From Robertkochia flava (GTDB lineage Bacteria; Bacteroidota; Bacteroidia; Flavobacteriales; Flavobacteriaceae), in the NCBI RefSeq assembly GCF_020166515.1, contig NZ_JAINZT010000005.1:372001-436000 (forward strand): 64,000 bases of DNA, in the 5' to 3' direction. Each line of letters starts with the position of its first letter. Positions within the stretch are counted from its first letter, which is position 1. Positions 26,497 through 35,890 of the stretch are shown in pieces. The notes under the pieces are model-generated. The model had not been told where the DNA came from and made no database searches. It was given only the letters and a program-made list of their open reading frames with translations. The position numbers and the translations under genes are program-made.

Positions 26497-28215
26497 ATGG
26501 AAGCATTAACGGCAAACGCTTTACAGATCCTGGAGGAGCGATATCTTCTAAAAAACGAGGCAGGCAGTATCACGGAACAGCCTGAAGCGCTTTTTCACCG
26601 GGTTGCCAGGGGTGTTGCCGCTGCAGAAGGCAAGGATGCCGGGTTCTGGGAAGAGGTATTCTTTAACCTGATGAGTGAAGGCTTATTTTTACCCAATTCC
26701 CCGACCCTTATGAATGCAGGGCTTCCTCAAGGGCAGTTAAGTGCTTGTTTTGTCCTGCCGGTAGAAGATAGTCTGGACCAGATATTTTTAACCCTGGCCA
26801 GGGCATCCCTGATCCATAAGAGCGGGGGTGGCACGGGATATAATTTTTCAAAATTAAGACCCGGCGGGAGTCGTATCGATTCCTCCGGAGGAACGGCCTC
26901 TGGTCCTGTTGGGTTCATGAAGGTGTTCGATGAGGCTACCCGACAGGTGAAACAAGGGGGGAAGCGCAGGGGGGCAAATATGGGAATTCTTAATATTGAT
27001 CATCCGGATATTGAAGCCTTTGTCAGGGTGAAAGCAGATGGGGTAAGTTTGCAGAACTTCAACCTCTCTGTGGGGATCACAGATGAATTCATGAACCGGG
27101 TGATCCAAGACCTGGAATGGAGTCTGAGAAATCCCATGACCCGGGAGATTACCCGTGTACTCCCGGCAAGGGAACTGTGGGACACCATTGTACAGATGGC
27201 CTGGCAAACCGGAGATCCGGGCCTGATCTTTCTGGATGCTATTAACCGGGAGAATCCTTTGGCCAAAACCTCGGTAATCAACAGTACCAATCCCTGTGGA
27301 GAAGTTCCGCTTCAGGATTTTGAAAGTTGCAACCTGGGATCGGTAAATCTATCGCGGATGCTACGCCCCGGAAAAGGGGGGAAGGAGGTGGATTGGGAAC
27401 GGTTGAAAATAACGGTTCAACACGGAATTCGATTTCTGGATAATGTGATCACCGTAAATCATTATCTCCTACCTGAAGTGCGAAGGGTTACCCTGGCCAA
27501 CAGGAAAATAGGTCTGGGTCTGATGGGATGGGCAGAACTGCTATTGGAGTTGGATATCCCGTATGCTTCAACGGAGGCTGTAACCCTGGCTGAAGATCTT
27601 ATGCAGTTTGTGCAGAAAGTAAGCTATAGTACCTCAGAAGCACTGGCACAGGAAAAGGGGGTGTTTCCCTCCTGGGGGGAGAGTCATTTTTATCCGGACA
27701 GGAGAATGAGAAATGCCACCTGTAACAGTATCGCACCCACAGGCTCTTTGGCAGTTATTGCCAATACCACCTATGCTGTAGAGCCCTTATATGCGCTTTC
27801 GTTTATCCGCAGTGGTATCTTAGATGGTAAGAGGCAGGAAGCGACCATGCCGATTGTCAGGAAAAAACTCGAGGCCATGGGGTATTGGGATGAACGGCTG
27901 AAGGCTATGATCTGGGAATCCGGAAGAATTGCCGCAGCCCATTGGCTGCCTGAGGAGGTCCGCCTGTTATTTCAAACCAGCATGGAGATCGGATGGGAAT
28001 ACCATCTGAAGCACCAACATGCATTTCAGAGATTTACCGATAATGCGGTTTCCAAAACCATTAACCTGCCCAAACATACCACTACCGATGTAATCGATAT
28101 GATTTTAATGACTGCCTGGAAATACGGACTGAAGGGTATAACCATTTACAGAGACCAGAGTAAACCGGTACAGGTACTCAACAGGAGATGCGGGATTTCT
28201 GCTTCATCCTGTTAG
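26497..28215 (+). CDS. nrdJ: Class II (adenosylcobalamin-dependent) ribonucleotide reductase, short form
   Basis: Reduces ribonucleotides to deoxyribonucleotides using an adenosylcobalamin-generated thiyl radical, without oxygen. In 572 residues one sees NSPTLMNAG, the first redox Cys in LSACFVLPV (C84), SGGGTGYNFSKLRP, and the radical triad in STNPCGEVP (N265, C267, E269). The second redox Cys lies in ESCNLGSVNLS (C278), and the phosphate-binding TGSLAVIANTTYAVEPLY follows. There is no N-terminal ATP-cone. The long C-terminal region and zinc ribbon of larger NrdJ proteins are absent; instead the protein ends with two Cys (565 and 572) that may act as the thiol shuttle. Its stop overlaps the convergent DUF2267 stop by four bases. 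Confidence 0.93.
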   Translation: MEALTANALQILEERYLLKNEAGSITEQPEALFHRVARGVAAAEGKDAGFWEEVFFNLMSEGLFLPNSPTLMNAGLPQGQLSACFVLPVEDSLDQIFLTLARASLIHKSGGGTGYNFSKLRPGGSRIDSSGGTASGPVGFMKVFDEATRQVKQGGKRRGANMGILNIDHPDIEAFVRVKADGVSLQNFNLSVGITDEFMNRVIQDLEWSLRNPMTREITRVLPARELWDTIVQMAWQTGDPGLIFLDAINRENPLAKTSVINSTNPCGEVPLQDFESCNLGSVNLSRMLRPGKGGKEVDWERLKITVQHGIRFLDNVITVNHYLLPEVRRVTLANRKIGLGLMGWAELLLELDIPYASTEAVTLAEDLMQFVQKVSYSTSEALAQEKGVFPSWGESHFYPDRRMRNATCNSIAPTGSLAVIANTTYAVEPLYALSFIRSGILDGKRQEATMPIVRKKLEAMGYWDERLKAMIWESGRIAAAHWLPEEVRLLFQTSMEIGWEYHLKHQHAFQRFTDNAVSKTINLPKHTTTDVIDMILMTAWKYGLKGITIYRDQSKPVQVLNRRCGISASSC

Positions 28216-28661
28216 AACAGCAGCTGATGGTAGACCATGTGTTTTAAATCCTTAGGTAATTCTGATCGGATATCTTCCATTTCGCCAAGGGAGGTATATC
28301 TCCGAAGGGCAATAAATGTACTCAGGATATAGTTTTCGGCCATTTCATCTGATCCGAAATCGTTTATGGAGGTCTTACCATCCATACGCCTGACCAGATC
28401 GGTGAAATCCGTTATGTTTTTTACCTTTTGCCTTGTCTTTCCGGGAGACCACCCGTTCACATAGACCGCCTTTAAGAACATGGGTAGTTGCGCCATGAAC
28501 TGAAATGATTCCTGCACGGATATCACTTCGCGAAGGGCATGTAAAACACTGGTAAGTATCCTGCCTGCTTTATCCCGGTTCTCCGGCATATCGAGGTCTC
28601 GGGCATAAGCCTTTAAAAAGGTATTGCCTTCGGTAGCGTAATTGTTGAAATTGAGTGACAT
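28212..28661 (-). CDS. DUF2267 domain protein
   Basis: 149 residues, all-helical. The segment VLHALREVISVQESFQFMAQLPMFLKAVYVNGW matches, in two parts, the DUF2267 pattern of a repeated helical domain with LRALRERLs...AQLP....GW. DUF2267 proteins are soluble, of unknown function, and frequent next to universal stress proteins. It follows the USP gene by 28 bp in the same orientation, so the two are probably co-transcribed. Confidence 0.8.
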   Translation of the reverse strand: MSLNFNNYATEGNTFLKAYARDLDMPENRDKAGRILTSVLHALREVISVQESFQFMAQLPMFLKAVYVNGWSPGKTRQKVKNITDFTDLVRRMDGKTSINDFGSDEMAENYILSTFIALRRYTSLGEMEDIRSELPKDLKHMVYHQLLF

Positions 28662-28689
28662 GGTGTTTATTTTTAAGATGCTGCTTATA

Positions 28690-29517
28690 TTATGATATTC
28701 CGGGAATGGGCGTACTCCATGAATTATAAACCCACAGGGGGATCGTACTGTAATGGCGCATTTGCTGTACCGTATCCCTGTTGAGTAAGAAACGGGATAA
28801 TCCTCTTCTTTCCCGAGCCGTCATAGCCACGATATCTGCTTTGTGTTCGTCAAGGTAATGGGTTAGGGTGTCAAAAACCCTGTCTGCGCGCAATAAGGTG
28901 AAACGGGTAGTTTCACTGGTGTAGGTTTTCACGAAACATTCCTTAAAGGCAAGTAGCTTTTTTTCCTCCTCCAGCGCCTGTTTTGCCAGTACGTGGATCA
29001 CATGAGTTTTAGCCTGAAAGGATCTCAGAAAAGAGGTGAAATGATCAATGGCCGGAAGGTCCTGCGGTTCCAGATCGGTAGCAAAAACGAGGGTTTTCAA
29101 TCCTTTGAACTCCGTGCCTTCGGGTATCATGAGGAATGGACATGGGGCTTGCTGTATCAATTCCCTCGCCACATGGCCCATGAATAACTCTTTTAGCTTG
29201 TTCGTTCCCTTACGCCCCGAGATGAGCAGGTCGGCCTCGACGTGACGTATCTTTTCAACAATGCCTTCAACTACAGAGCGGTGCTCCATAAGACTGGAGT
29301 GTACCCGGCTTTCTCCATCGCTTTTTTGCAGGATCTGAGCTACCAGGTTTCCGAGTTTTTTTTCTTCTGCTCTGAGATTGCTGCTAAAAACAGTAGGCTG
29401 GTCATATACATGAAAAACCTCTACCCTGGAAGTAAGTGCCTTGCCTAAAGCCAGGGCATAACGCAGGGCTGCGATGGAGTTGTCTGAATAATCTATGGCG
29501 CACAAAATGGTCTTCAT
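28690..29517 (-). CDS. Universal stress protein, tandem UspA domains
   Basis: 275 residues made of two UspA domains. The first starts MKTILCAIDYSDNS and ends with SGRKGTNKLKELFMGHVARE followed by PCPFLMIP, close to the G-x2-G-x9-G ATP-binding pattern. The second (from about residue 145) starts KTLVFATDL and ends in IVAMTARERRGLSRF. Such proteins bind ATP and help survival under starvation or hypoxia. The upstream region carries an FNR-like site 49 bp from the start. Confidence 0.9.
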   Translation of the reverse strand: MKTILCAIDYSDNSIAALRYALALGKALTSRVEVFHVYDQPTVFSSNLRAEEKKLGNLVAQILQKSDGESRVHSSLMEHRSVVEGIVEKIRHVEADLLISGRKGTNKLKELFMGHVARELIQQAPCPFLMIPEGTEFKGLKTLVFATDLEPQDLPAIDHFTSFLRSFQAKTHVIHVLAKQALEEEKKLLAFKECFVKTYTSETTRFTLLRADRVFDTLTHYLDEHKADIVAMTARERRGLSRFLLNRDTVQQMRHYSTIPLWVYNSWSTPIPGIS

Positions 29518-29565
29518 GATTTTTAGCGTTTAACTAAAGGAAATTTAAAAAGTTGGCTTACAGAA

Positions 29566-29577
29566 TGATGAGGGTCA
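29566..29577 (-). promoter_or_regulatory. FNR-like site upstream of the universal stress protein
   Basis: TGATGAGGGTCA, part of the 20-bp block 29562-29581 shared with 26344-26363. On the minus strand, a TAAATTTC sequence (one mismatch to TAnnTTTG) lies about 24 bp downstream of the site centre, so the site could act as an activator position for the USP-DUF2267 operon. Confidence 0.5.
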
Positions 29578-29581
29578 GTTT

Positions 29582-29927
29582 TGAAGTTTTAAAAGCGAAC
29601 ATTATTCACCCCAGCCACTCATGTGCCTGCCGTCCGAAATAAATTGCTCCCCCATGCATAGAAATAACAGTCGTTAATGGAGTACTCCATATGTTACCAG
29701 CTTTAAAATGGATTGGTTGGTAACCGGGCAGGATGAAGGTAAAATGGTGGAGCATTAGGGCGATGGTACGCTGTTTTGGTCGTGTCTTTCCGGTATTTCC
29801 GGTTCACGATCTCATACATCAGACCCGACATCACCACTTTAGTCTCAAAATCAGGAATCTTAATAAAAGTTTAACAAGAATTTTAAGTGATAATCAGGTT
29901 CTTTGAGAAAAAATTAAACTACATCCT
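29582..29927. other. Intergenic region with palindromes
   Basis: The rest of the gap between the divergent USP and metalloprotease genes has no plausible gene. It contains a perfect 12-bp palindrome TGGAGTACTCCA (29679-29690) and an inverted repeat GTTACCA/TGGTAAC (29694-29700 and 29719-29725), possibly operators. No perfect TAnnTTTG element was seen before the metalloprotease start. Confidence 0.35.
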
Positions 29928-32399
29928 ATGAAATTAAGATTGGGCATTACGCTGCTTATGTCTGCCGGGATGCTTCTTTCCTCCTGTTCAGCTGAGTCTC
30001 AGCTGTTTAAGAAGAAGACCGGAAAAGAAGCTCCGTCTGAAGCGAAGAAAGAGAGCAAAAACGGTATCAAACCTTTTGACAAGGTGATCCCTTCAGGTGC
30101 TGAAAAAGACACCGGATTATTTACGGTCTATACCGATGATGACAAAATGTACTATGAGATCCCCGACAGTCTCTTTGGCAGGGAAATGCTCATGGTTACC
30201 CGTATTGCTAAAACCGCTACCAATATAGGTTTCGGCGGAGGGAAAGCCAATACCCAGGTGCTTCGCTGGGAAAGGAAACCCAAAAAAGTGCTTCTAAGGG
30301 TGGTGTCTCATGAGATCTTTGCTTCTGATTCCCTGCCTATTCATGAGGCGGTGGTGAATTCCAACCTCGAGCCCATTTTACACAGTTTTGATATCAAAGC
30401 CATCGGTAAGGATTCTACCTCGGTGGTCATCCAGGTAAACAGTCTTTTTGAAGACGATGTTAAAGCCCTGGGACTGCCTGATAATTACAGGGAGCGGTAT
30501 AAAGTAACCAGTATCGACAGAGACCGCACCTACATTGAAAACCTGAGAAGTTTTCCGTTGAATATCGAGGCTAGGCATGTAAAGACCTATAATTCCAAGA
30601 ATCCTCCTTCTAACGAAAGCCTGGGATCTATTACCGTAGAAATGAATAATTCCATGGTGCTGCTTCCTAAAGAACCTATGAAAAGGCGGTATTTTGACCA
30701 GCGTGTTGGTTGGTTTGCCAGGGGACAAACAGATTACGGCCTGGATGTGCAGGAGAGTAAGACCATTCGCTACCTCGATCGCTGGAGACTTGAGGTAAAG
30801 GATGAAGACCTTGAAAAATTTGAGAGGGGAGAGTTGGTAGAACCCAAAAAGCCCATCGTATATTACATAGACCGGGCTACTCCGGTAAAATGGAGAAAGT
30901 ATATCAAACAGGGTATTGAAGACTGGCAAACTGCCTTTGAGGCCGCCGGATTTAAAAATGCCATCATCGCCAAAGATCCGCCATCAAAAGAAGAAGACCC
31001 GGAATGGTCTCCGGAGGATGTGCGTTATTCCGTAGTGCGTTACCTGGCTTCTCCCATTCCTAATGCCAACGGACCTCACGTAAGTGATCCGCGAAGTGGC
31101 GAGATCCTGGAATCTGATATCAACTGGTATCACAATGTGATGACCTTGTTAAAAAACTGGTTCTTTGTTCAAACCGCTGCCATCAATCCTGATGCGCAAA
31201 AAGTGGAGTTTGACGATGAGGTAATGGGCCGGCTTATTCGTTTTGTGTCTTCCCATGAAGTAGGGCATACCCTGGGGTTACCCCATAATATGGGAAGTAG
31301 TGTGGCGTATCCGGTAGATTCGCTGAGGTCTGCCAGTTTTACCTGGAAATACGGAACGGCGCCATCTATTATGGACTATGCGCGATTCAATTACGTAGCC
31401 CAACCCGGAGACGAGGGAGTGGCCCTTATGCCGGAGATCGGGGTGTATGACAAGTATGCCATATCATGGGGGTACAGACCCATTCCAGGAAAAACTGCGA
31501 AGGAGGAGAAAGAGACTCTTGACAGCTGGATCATGGAGCATGCCGGAGATCCATTGTATCGTTTCGGAAGACAGCAGTGGACTGTGGTTGACCCAAGTTC
31601 ACAGACGGAAGACCTTGGAGATGATGCGGTAAAAGCAAGTGATTACGGTATTGAAAACCTCAAGCGAATTGTGCCTAACCTGATCGAATGGACTTATGAG
31701 AAGGGAGCGAATTATGAAAAGCTTGATCAGATGTACGGTCAGGTGCTTTCACAGTTCAACAGGTATATGGGGCATGTAAGCAATAATATAGGAGGTGTGT
31801 ATGAACACTACAAAACCTATGACCAGGAAGGTCCTGTATATACCCATGTTCCGAAAGCACATCAGGAAAAGGCCATGGACTTTTTACAGCGTCAGCTTTT
31901 TGCAACACCTGAGTGGATGCTGGATAAGGAGATCGTGAGTAAGATCGAGCACGATGGTAGTGTGGAACGCATCCGAAGCCTTCAGACCCGCACCCTGAAC
32001 AACCTGCTGGATTTTGGCAGAATGGGGAGGATCATTGAAAATGAAGCCCTGTACGGAAATGAGGCCTATACCCTGGAAGATATGATGGGTGAATTGAGAG
32101 CAGGTCTCTTCAGCGAATTGAGACGTGGAGCAGCCATAGATACCTATCGCAGAAACCTGCAAAGGGCCTATGTGGAAAGACTTGGATATCTCATGCATGA
32201 GGAGCAGGAGCAAAGCCGCAGAACAGCCACTGAGATCGATGCCAGCCAGTCTGATATCAGAGCCATCTCCAGAGCAGAGCTCACCGCCCTGAGGACTCAG
32301 GTAAACAATGCGATCAACCGCACCGGAGATTCGATGAGCAAGTACCACCTGCGCGACCTTCGCGAGCGTATAGACGAGATCCTGGATCCGAATAACTAA
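29928..32399 (+). CDS. Zinc-dependent metalloprotease lipoprotein (DUF5117/DUF5118 type)
   Basis: 823 residues beginning with a lipoprotein signal (lipobox LLSSC, Cys about 20). The N-terminal region matches the DUF5118/DUF5117 arrangement of large Bacteroidetes zincins, with YEIPDSLFGREMLMVTRI and LRWERKPKKVLLR. The catalytic site SSHEVGHTLGLPHN gives HExxHxxGxxH (H443, E444, H447, H453), and SIMDYARFNYV supplies the Met-turn. It is predicted to be an outer-membrane or periplasm-facing peptidase; substrates are unknown. A strong terminator follows. Confidence 0.92.
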   Translation: MKLRLGITLLMSAGMLLSSCSAESQLFKKKTGKEAPSEAKKESKNGIKPFDKVIPSGAEKDTGLFTVYTDDDKMYYEIPDSLFGREMLMVTRIAKTATNIGFGGGKANTQVLRWERKPKKVLLRVVSHEIFASDSLPIHEAVVNSNLEPILHSFDIKAIGKDSTSVVIQVNSLFEDDVKALGLPDNYRERYKVTSIDRDRTYIENLRSFPLNIEARHVKTYNSKNPPSNESLGSITVEMNNSMVLLPKEPMKRRYFDQRVGWFARGQTDYGLDVQESKTIRYLDRWRLEVKDEDLEKFERGELVEPKKPIVYYIDRATPVKWRKYIKQGIEDWQTAFEAAGFKNAIIAKDPPSKEEDPEWSPEDVRYSVVRYLASPIPNANGPHVSDPRSGEILESDINWYHNVMTLLKNWFFVQTAAINPDAQKVEFDDEVMGRLIRFVSSHEVGHTLGLPHNMGSSVAYPVDSLRSASFTWKYGTAPSIMDYARFNYVAQPGDEGVALMPEIGVYDKYAISWGYRPIPGKTAKEEKETLDSWIMEHAGDPLYRFGRQQWTVVDPSSQTEDLGDDAVKASDYGIENLKRIVPNLIEWTYEKGANYEKLDQMYGQVLSQFNRYMGHVSNNIGGVYEHYKTYDQEGPVYTHVPKAHQEKAMDFLQRQLFATPEWMLDKEIVSKIEHDGSVERIRSLQTRTLNNLLDFGRMGRIIENEALYGNEAYTLEDMMGELRAGLFSELRRGAAIDTYRRNLQRAYVERLGYLMHEEQEQSRRTATEIDASQSDIRAISRAELTALRTQVNNAINRTGDSMSKYHLRDLRERIDEILDPNN

Positions 32400-32421
32400 A
32401 AAAGGAAACAGTTGTAAAATA

Positions 32422-32454
32422 AAAACACCCGGTTGATCATCAACCGGGTGTTTT
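32422..32454. terminator. Bidirectional terminator between convergent genes
   Basis: AAAACACCCGGTTGAT (32422-32437) is the exact reverse complement of 32439-32454, with A runs on the left and T runs on the right. It serves the metalloprotease on plus and the lipoprotein gene on minus. Confidence 0.85.
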
Positions 32455-32483
32455 GTTTTATTAAAGGGCTGTGGCCAATCTCC

Positions 32484-33203
32484 TTAAGGGATGAATTCCG
32501 ATTCCGTGCTTTCATCGAGTCCGTCTGTAACAAGGTCATAGATATCTTCGTTAAACTCTTCAGAGATGAGAAGTACCCCGTTGGCATTGATGTTTGCATT
32601 ATCCATAAGGGCTACAGAAACGTTGTTGAACCAGGTGTAATGGTCAATAATGATCTTACCGATCACGGTAGCATCCTCCGTCAGGGTAACCGTCTGTTCG
32701 GTTTCTGCTTCGAAGGTCTCCCCGGAATTGAATTCAAATCGCACGGGAACCGAGCTGCCGTCAGATCGGGTATAGGTACCTTCCATTACAATTGCGGGCT
32801 GAGCGTCTTCATCCCGTAATTCGGCTTCAATGTTTACATAGGTGTAGGTGCCGGAAGGTATGATCACATCATCAATGGGTGGTACGCCTTCGCCACTCAT
32901 AAGGTCAATTCGGGAAGATCGTTCAATTCTCCTGTTTATAGAGGTTCCCCTCTCCAGGGTACCGTCAAACTCCACCTCACTAACCCAAATATACCCGGAG
33001 GTGAAATTCAGGTTTCCGGAAAATTTGTTTTGCGCATTAACCGATTTCGCCTGTACCGGAGAAAACAGGCCGGCAGAGATCTCGAGGGTGGAGGTTCCGG
33101 AGCCGATCTCGTCGAGGTTGTCCTGGGAACAACCCACCAGTATCATCGTAACAAATACCATAGCACATAAGCAAGACCATTTCAGGGGTAGTAATCTATT
33201 CAT
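32484..33203 (-). CDS. Lipoprotein, DUF4382-like
   Basis: 239 residues with a lipoprotein signal (lipobox ILVGC). The mature part is predicted all-beta: a first strand block, SGYIWVSEVEFDG, IDLMSGEG, IIPSGTYTYVNIEAEL, then VMEGTYTRSDG and a C-terminal IGKIIIDHYTWF block. The order of elements resembles the plus-strand lipoprotein at 37708-38478, so the two are likely paralogues on either side of the sigma/FecR/TonB set. The DUF4382 resemblance is moderate, and function is unknown, perhaps a surface ligand of the receptor system. Confidence 0.65.
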   Translation of the reverse strand: MNRLLPLKWSCLCAMVFVTMILVGCSQDNLDEIGSGTSTLEISAGLFSPVQAKSVNAQNKFSGNLNFTSGYIWVSEVEFDGTLERGTSINRRIERSSRIDLMSGEGVPPIDDVIIPSGTYTYVNIEAELRDEDAQPAIVMEGTYTRSDGSSVPVRFEFNSGETFEAETEQTVTLTEDATVIGKIIIDHYTWFNNVSVALMDNANINANGVLLISEEFNEDIYDLVTDGLDESTESEFIP

Positions 33204-33376
33204 AATTTTTATATTCAGTTTTTATCTTTAAATTTTCAGGGGTTTCTGATATGGGAATACCCATATGTTTCTAAAACAATCCGGAAGGAGAATTTTACCC
33301 CCTCCAAAGTTATTTTTTTATTTCCTACACGATCAGCGGACCGCCTCTACGGTAAACCGGAATTTTATAAATGGCT

Positions 33377-35890
33377 TTAAAATTCAAATTTAACAAATAG
33401 ATTGATGGTGCGTTCCAATCCAAACCGGGATATCCGTTGTGGAAAATTGATGTCTGTAAACCGGTAAAAACGGCTGATCTCATTTTCCTGATCAAACAGA
33501 TTCCAAACCGCTACCCCTAACTTCGCATACCCGTTGCCATTGAGTCTCAAAGTATAATTTATGGAAGCGTCTATTCTCTGGTAATAAGGCAGGACTCTGC
33601 TGTTAGGTGCCTCGTAATTGATTGCTCCGTTTACTACCTCATTACCCTGTACAGGCAGGGTGGTGGGTAATCCCGAACGCCAATTCAAACCTATGGAAGA
33701 TATTAAACGGCGCCATGAATAACTCAACCCGGAAGAAACCGCATGATTAATATTAAAGTTGCTGGGAAATTGCTCAGGGTAAAGGTCTTCAAAATCATAG
33801 GTGGTTTCAGCCAGCGAATAACTTATCCAGCCATTAAAGGCATCGGATTGATGGTTGATGACCAGGTCTAATCCTTTAGAGGTGTAATTACCCAGGGCAT
33901 TAATTCCTTCAAAGGCGTTGGTGAACCCCTGACTTCGGGCATTCAGTCCTTCCACAGCTTTAAAATAGGCTTCTGAATGGAATTTCCAGGGACCGGTATT
34001 GTACCGGTATCCCACAGAGAGCTGCCTGCTTTTTAGTACAGGTCTTTCAGGTTCTTGTGAAAGAAACCATCGCCTGTTTTCCACTCCAAGGAAATCGGTC
34101 TGTAAGTCAACTTCCTGGGTGATCACCTGGCTTTTTATCTCTGCTGAAAGGTCTAAATAACCGGAATTGCCCAGAGCCTGAACCAGATTCAAACGCGGTT
34201 CAGCAAGGAACAAATCGGGTTGTTTCAGATAATTAAGACGTATTCCCGGCCTTAACGAGCTGCCCACCCAGGGCACCCAGAATGCTTCCGTATAGAAGGC
34301 GTGTCTTGTGATATCCTGATCGATCTCGGTAGCGATGGTACCGCCCTGCAGGGTGTCGGTGTTTTGAACCCGGGTATGGTTGAGTTCGTAACCGGTCTTT
34401 AGCAGAAGATCTGCATAAATTTCCAGTTTCCCTTCCAGTTTTATCCCGGTTTCTGAGACCTTGTTATTTTGTAGGAACAGCTGATCCTGCAAGATATCGG
34501 CATTTCGCCCTTCCAGGGTATATTGAACATGGTAGGTGTTTAGTGTACTGCTTATACGGCGGTTCCAGGATCGTTGATAGTTGAAAAAACCTCCGCTATT
34601 TCGTTGGGTACTGCTGCTTTCTCTGGATTGCTCCACGTTGTTCACGAAGGCGTTTTCTAAAAATGAAAAACTGTTATCCATCATCAAAAATCCGGCTTTA
34701 AGATGATCCCTGCTTCCCGGGGTGTAATTAAGTACGCCACCCAGGTCAAAGAAACGGAAGGAATCACTGGCTTCAATAACGTTTTCACGGTTGGTAAGTA
34801 CCTCTGTATTCTGGAAGGCCTGGTTGAAATAATTCTGGTAGGCCCGGGAGCGGAACAGATCGTTAAATGACCTTCTTCCTGCAACCTTCAGGGAGGCTTT
34901 TTTCCCCATAGGAATATTCAAAGCCGCATGGGCATTAATGAGATTCAGGCCGGCGCTAACGGAGAAGATACTGTCTGTTTGTTGTCCTGAATTCATCAAG
35001 ATACTTCCGGAAACACCCCCTGTATAAGCTGCCGAAGTCCCGTTCTTTACCAGGGTGGTTTCATTCACAAGATCAGGGTTAAAAGCAGAGATATAACTGA
35101 AAAAGTGTCCGGATTGATACATGGGAATGCCGTTCCAGGTGATATAATTCTGGTCGTGACTGCCACCCCGGATGTTGATGTTGGTAACGGTTTCATCATT
35201 GCTGTTGATGCCCGGGAGGGTCTGTACTGTCTGTAAAGGGTCGGCCTCGGTTAACCCTGGGAGGATCCCGAATTGGGAGGCATCAACCTCCAGGCTCCCA
35301 TCTGCTTTTAAGGAAATACCCCTGGCCAGAAAGTTGTATAAGGTGATCTCCTGTAATGGGTTGATCTCGCCTTGCATACGGTAGCTGCCACAGTCTGATT
35401 TGGTTATTGATGAAACAGGAAGCTCCAATGCCTTATATCCCAGGTAGGTAATGCGAAGGGTGTCGCTTTGATCCACCCGTGAAAGTCTGAAATAGCCATC
35501 ACTATTGGTAAATGTTCTTTGGTTGAGGGTTCGTATCTCGGCCCCTTCCAGGGGGGCGTTTTCCATGTCGGTAACCGTTCCGCATAAGGTTTCAGGATAC
35601 GGAATGGAAGGAGCTATAGTGATAATACGATTATCGAGGGTCTTAAATACCAGGCCTGTTTGCTGCTCCAGGTCGTTCATCGCTTCTTGTAAGGTGGAAA
35701 CAGGGGAGGGGGGAATTACCTCAAAAACAGCGATCAGCTCATCGGCATAAGAGAACCTGCATTCATAACGGGATTCCAGAGTGATAAGCACCGATTTCAG
35801 AGGGGCTGTTTCCTGTGCGGATGCCTGAAAAATAACTCCGGGAAAAAGGAGGAATGAAAATATAAATTTTAAGAAAATGCTATTTCTCAA
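33377..35890 (-). CDS. FecA-like TonB-dependent receptor with STN domain
   Basis: 837 residues: signal peptide to about 25, STN secretin/TonB signalling domain (about 28-105, ending in LVFKTLDNRIITI), then a carboxypeptidase-regulatory-like domain (GTVTDMENAPLEGAEI, GYFRLSRV). The plug (about 205-310, NINIRGGSHDQNYITWNGIPMY spread over the core) and a 22-strand-type barrel ending in NLFVKFEF follow. The STN domain and adjacent FecR and sigma genes point to a cell-surface signalling transducer that senses substrate import. No SusD partner is present. The start overlaps the FecR gene by 11 bp. Confidence 0.93.
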   Translation of the reverse strand: MRNSIFLKFIFSFLLFPGVIFQASAQETAPLKSVLITLESRYECRFSYADELIAVFEVIPPSPVSTLQEAMNDLEQQTGLVFKTLDNRIITIAPSIPYPETLCGTVTDMENAPLEGAEIRTLNQRTFTNSDGYFRLSRVDQSDTLRITYLGYKALELPVSSITKSDCGSYRMQGEINPLQEITLYNFLARGISLKADGSLEVDASQFGILPGLTEADPLQTVQTLPGINSNDETVTNINIRGGSHDQNYITWNGIPMYQSGHFFSYISAFNPDLVNETTLVKNGTSAAYTGGVSGSILMNSGQQTDSIFSVSAGLNLINAHAALNIPMGKKASLKVAGRRSFNDLFRSRAYQNYFNQAFQNTEVLTNRENVIEASDSFRFFDLGGVLNYTPGSRDHLKAGFLMMDNSFSFLENAFVNNVEQSRESSSTQRNSGGFFNYQRSWNRRISSTLNTYHVQYTLEGRNADILQDQLFLQNNKVSETGIKLEGKLEIYADLLLKTGYELNHTRVQNTDTLQGGTIATEIDQDITRHAFYTEAFWVPWVGSSLRPGIRLNYLKQPDLFLAEPRLNLVQALGNSGYLDLSAEIKSQVITQEVDLQTDFLGVENRRWFLSQEPERPVLKSRQLSVGYRYNTGPWKFHSEAYFKAVEGLNARSQGFTNAFEGINALGNYTSKGLDLVINHQSDAFNGWISYSLAETTYDFEDLYPEQFPSNFNINHAVSSGLSYSWRRLISSIGLNWRSGLPTTLPVQGNEVVNGAINYEAPNSRVLPYYQRIDASINYTLRLNGNGYAKLGVAVWNLFDQENEISRFYRFTDINFPQRISRFGLERTINLFVKFEF

